This document shows, in pieces, positions 49,501 through 49,890 of a stretch of DNA of 49,890 nucleotides. Source of the DNA: a virus. Under the pieces are notes generated by a model. It made no database searches. It saw only the letters and a program-made list of their open reading frames with translations, and had not been told where the DNA came from. The first letter of the stretch is position 1. Each line of letters begins with the position of its first letter. The stretch covers positions 1-49,890 of IMG/VR virus record IMGVR_UViG_3300020439_000009; one strand, 5' to 3'. The position numbers and the translations under genes are program-made.

Positions 49501-49890
49501 AGCAGAAGCGGTAACAAGTAGATATGCAGGAGGTATGATCTACGCAAGTACTGGAGCATTCATTCGTAAAGGTACTGACACTATCCCAGCTATGCTTACT
49601 CCCGGAGAGTTCGTTGTAAGAAAAGCTGCGGTAGATGCCGTTGGTGTTTCAACTTTAAGAAGCATAAACAATATGGGTCGCGCTGGAACCAAGCGTCGTG
49701 GAGGAAATGGGTACTATGCTGATGGCGATTTAGCCAGTGGTGGCGGAGTAGCGATGATAGATGCGTCTCAGTTTGACAAAAGCATACAAAGATTCTCTGT
49801 GCAAATTGACAGGCTAAGTGATGTCCTTAGAGGAGGATTTAGCGTGGATGTCGGTGGTACAATAAATGTAGATGTCCATCTCAATGGAGC
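43598..49890 (+). CDS. Tape measure protein (partial, >2,097 aa)
   Basis: Sets tail length and is ejected with DNA. It starts MAQPFQLTAQVNFQAPQ and continues open to the window edge. Residues ~90-400 are TP901-type tape-measure sequence ('FERQMIKVSQVTG', 'TETVKELFRSI'). Hydrophobic segments ('LSPLIPVIGAIGIGMAG', 'LFIFTMLPALLEAVA', 'VAAGAVVAIAAIAMAG') lie between ~420 and ~950, then long coiled coil. The motif 'PAMLTPGEFV-' occurs three times (about 44,985, 45,690, 49,590). Residues ~570-640 look like a PD-(D/E)XK nuclease core (E574, D595, E604-x-K606). Several ATG-proximal codons follow GAGGTGTAAA as SD. Confidence 0.92.
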   Translation, partial: MAQPFQLTAQVNFQAPQLTRFATQIRQQLQNQLNVNVNVNSGKANQQLKNTAKQTSNVAKQANLAAGAMGKFSRQLQGAVFYALRTQLAYAAIRVLVRGISDATSAALQFERQMIKVSQVTGKSVKQLQGLQRSISDISTGLGVSSSSLVDVTRILAQTGLSANDTRIAMEALAKTTLAPTFDDIKNTAETAVAVMRQFKIEASGLDRVLGQINAVAGQFAVEASDIGTAIKRAGGAFRAAGGSVEELIALFTSVRSTTRETAETIATGFRTIFTRLQRPTTIKFLRQFGVELQGLDGKFVGSYDAVRRLNAALASLDPRDIRYSMIIEQLGGFRQVSKVIPMIQQFSEAEKARAVAMAESGSLDRDAQTAQKATIVRMQRLTETVKELFRSITATKGFQTFVDLMIKLATAATRLADALSPLIPVIGAIGIGMAGRFAAKGFGKMLGFNKGGIVPGSGNTDSVPAMLTPGEFVIKKSSVQSIGAQNLFAMNKLSKGGQPQYKAKYKGMMLLADAKAQDIAKVTAPGGKGFVNRLLNSKSNPWNNLQDGDKFGGRASVYSVPFKGTDPSGERFEQRVAMAFGAGYKRVGGNAPIDGVYKGRPVEVKDVKRPTPKKQLLSKLFRRKAGQGHTQHSSLFGKLTSDIDNLALGKMIYVVNSTKLDPKRDKKAGVRTLRFGRRPMGRNRGGGISGGDSVPALLTPGEFVVNAKSAKSIGYGNLSRMNRHGAARFNKGGIVGFNTGSAGAVGGGMGGVGGMMGKLVNSLFIFTMLPALLEAVADSASNLVDSMSGQNESVAENIKLFGALGIATGLLIVAKQKEAIASALSGKLGGKGGFLTAMRHTQSPFFQKYGGGAATATMAANPAAVNLSKRFASIGKNLTGFGKKLSSSSSVFTKGTGLLSKGLTSAGSAFTKAATGAVGPLIGLAGVAAGAVVAIAAIAMAGSKMSKKGQKALEEGKATSTFLGIQMQAETMVKVGEAIKTGLKVLIFAFMGPVGWIMALVELANFASTVAEKINAAKNKFKFDSMINAFNSATKAFEAGGIEASSYVVQAGRTLAGTAERLYQVTNDEDRQNAEKARTEVIKGTVAGLDKLVKDVASGGRTAAEAQALFATNAENAVRQLALMQGIPFHRLKKQYMDQIKAQALANKRTQDMAETIAKMNTLRSSMNYLFSALENYSKSLDIQKTALDNLSATADNASLSLGKFVKLDVTKRGMIGQSAGIMAGFQATSTIGGASVMGGIGTAAGVTAGIADVVQSDLQNIISDASLTQLGEGEEIEDVVRKKLEERLKKAGIDISLPEVQAQLDAFSAKLGNMANDADGAKKTLKEFVDADIEGATKKLIEGLPGTIAVDLFNTMREIISKQNAQLAQALKKRTDLEQKYIKALGTVVSVQQDNAKIIREMTGGSIAAGQPQADFERRQNVLLSNTRLGSGAGLSSVGAAARANRGRMREIANSLNELAQLQSDQGGGLNVDQIREQRALLDESETLRSEFQSLTQVLENYKSSTELLAQLQERLSKARKEREAKGSMAEDIMFGDASSSNRAIRTALATRRTQETGSLAGLSRGRQKDVIGFLRAQGKGKEAEQLMISEFQRRYAGQADPAMLESQAKALFEASKTEVDIMREIRDVLKDREEAAKILAELQGQALDDMNKVIANQNATFLAELKKIMLEAQKGRLEQEQRTAEVNLKAAESNQDAANKIKNDFGLSVAEFDKINTESGRNLIKRIGTSGMTAEERDMIVGLRREENTDATGIGASQNLFKFFGEEFGLKMEDLVDEGGTTQVIDRIGQFFGMSDVEVDTEVGRQKVAQAIEEQMKRTFGDTELGAQIIKEFRTRFSKMGEFDDDMLGDVLQASIMAGVSTRESNAEAIREEALAAGISANTLDRMLESGMGFEELSAALSGIPLGPMSSFGEAVTNANNALNAITGSLTTLQVEINEANQKLSEARTEAETIANQKAEERRNQAEAVTSRYAGGMIYASTGAFIRKGTDTIPAMLTPGEFVVRKAAVDAVGVSTLRSINNMGRAGTKRRGGNGYYADGDLASGGGVAMIDASQFDKSIQRFSVQIDRLSDVLRGGFSVDVGGTINVDVHLNG

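Overview
The window is part of the genome of a tailed double-stranded DNA phage (Caudoviricetes), most likely a long-tailed siphovirus. It carries terminase, portal, prohead protease/scaffold, capsid, tail fibre, tail chaperone and tape-measure genes in canonical order. No sheath gene is visible. The tape-measure protein exceeds 2,097 residues, which at about 0.15 nm per residue implies a tail of at least ~315 nm. The fibre N- and C-terminal domain types, the GDP-mannose dehydratase and the twitch-type radical SAM protein resemble those of aquatic environmental phages. The host cannot be named from sequence; sigma70-like promoters point to a bacterium with ordinary housekeeping transcription.

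Region 1 (1-12,844, minus strand) is an early/accessory region of about 30 mostly tiny genes. Recognisable products are a DUF932-like protein (cut by the window edge), a sigma factor, a Cys-rich phage protein, an HTH protein, an HNH endonuclease and several tiny membrane proteins. The spaces between genes are unusually rich in regulatory structure. I see eight copies of a covarying hairpin family, four copies of a 36-bp dyad-plus-GATAATA promoter-like element with fixed spacing, three promoters of a TTGCAA/GTGCCGAT type, and two strong TTGACA promoters whose -35 lies inside a dyad. There is also a ~600-nt gene-free stretch (4,885-5,485) that folds into an ornate RNA with a tRNA-like acceptor/T-arm/ACCA end.

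Region 2 (12,857-24,117, plus strand) begins at a divergent switch point. A T4 gp55-like late sigma factor lies near the start of the late region, followed by small terminase, an insertion of cargo genes (GDP-mannose 4,6-dehydratase, membrane protein, HNH and ERCC4-type nucleases), large terminase, portal, protease-scaffold fusion, a small structural protein and major capsid protein. A motif GTGTATAAT without an obvious -35 precedes six late transcription units (12,859; 18,669; 20,972; 24,180; 33,779; 39,898) and is the probable gp55-type late promoter.

Region 3 (24,180-33,754) holds fibre and spike genes followed by a tightly packed enzyme cassette: an unknown protein, a phosphoribosyltransferase-HAD fusion, a radical SAM enzyme, a SAM methyltransferase and a sulfotransferase. 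This is the best candidate for an undescribed modification pathway. Region 4 (33,779-49,890) holds a Ser-rich repeat protein, an Ig-like protein, adaptor/neck proteins, a second fibre, the probable tail tube, paralogous tail-assembly genes, a terminator, and a tape-measure gene that runs off the right edge and contains a PD-(D/E)XK-like insertion.

The genes appear to work as a temporal cascade: host-type and phage-specific early promoters drive the minus strand, then the gp55-like factor turns on the plus-strand virion genes.
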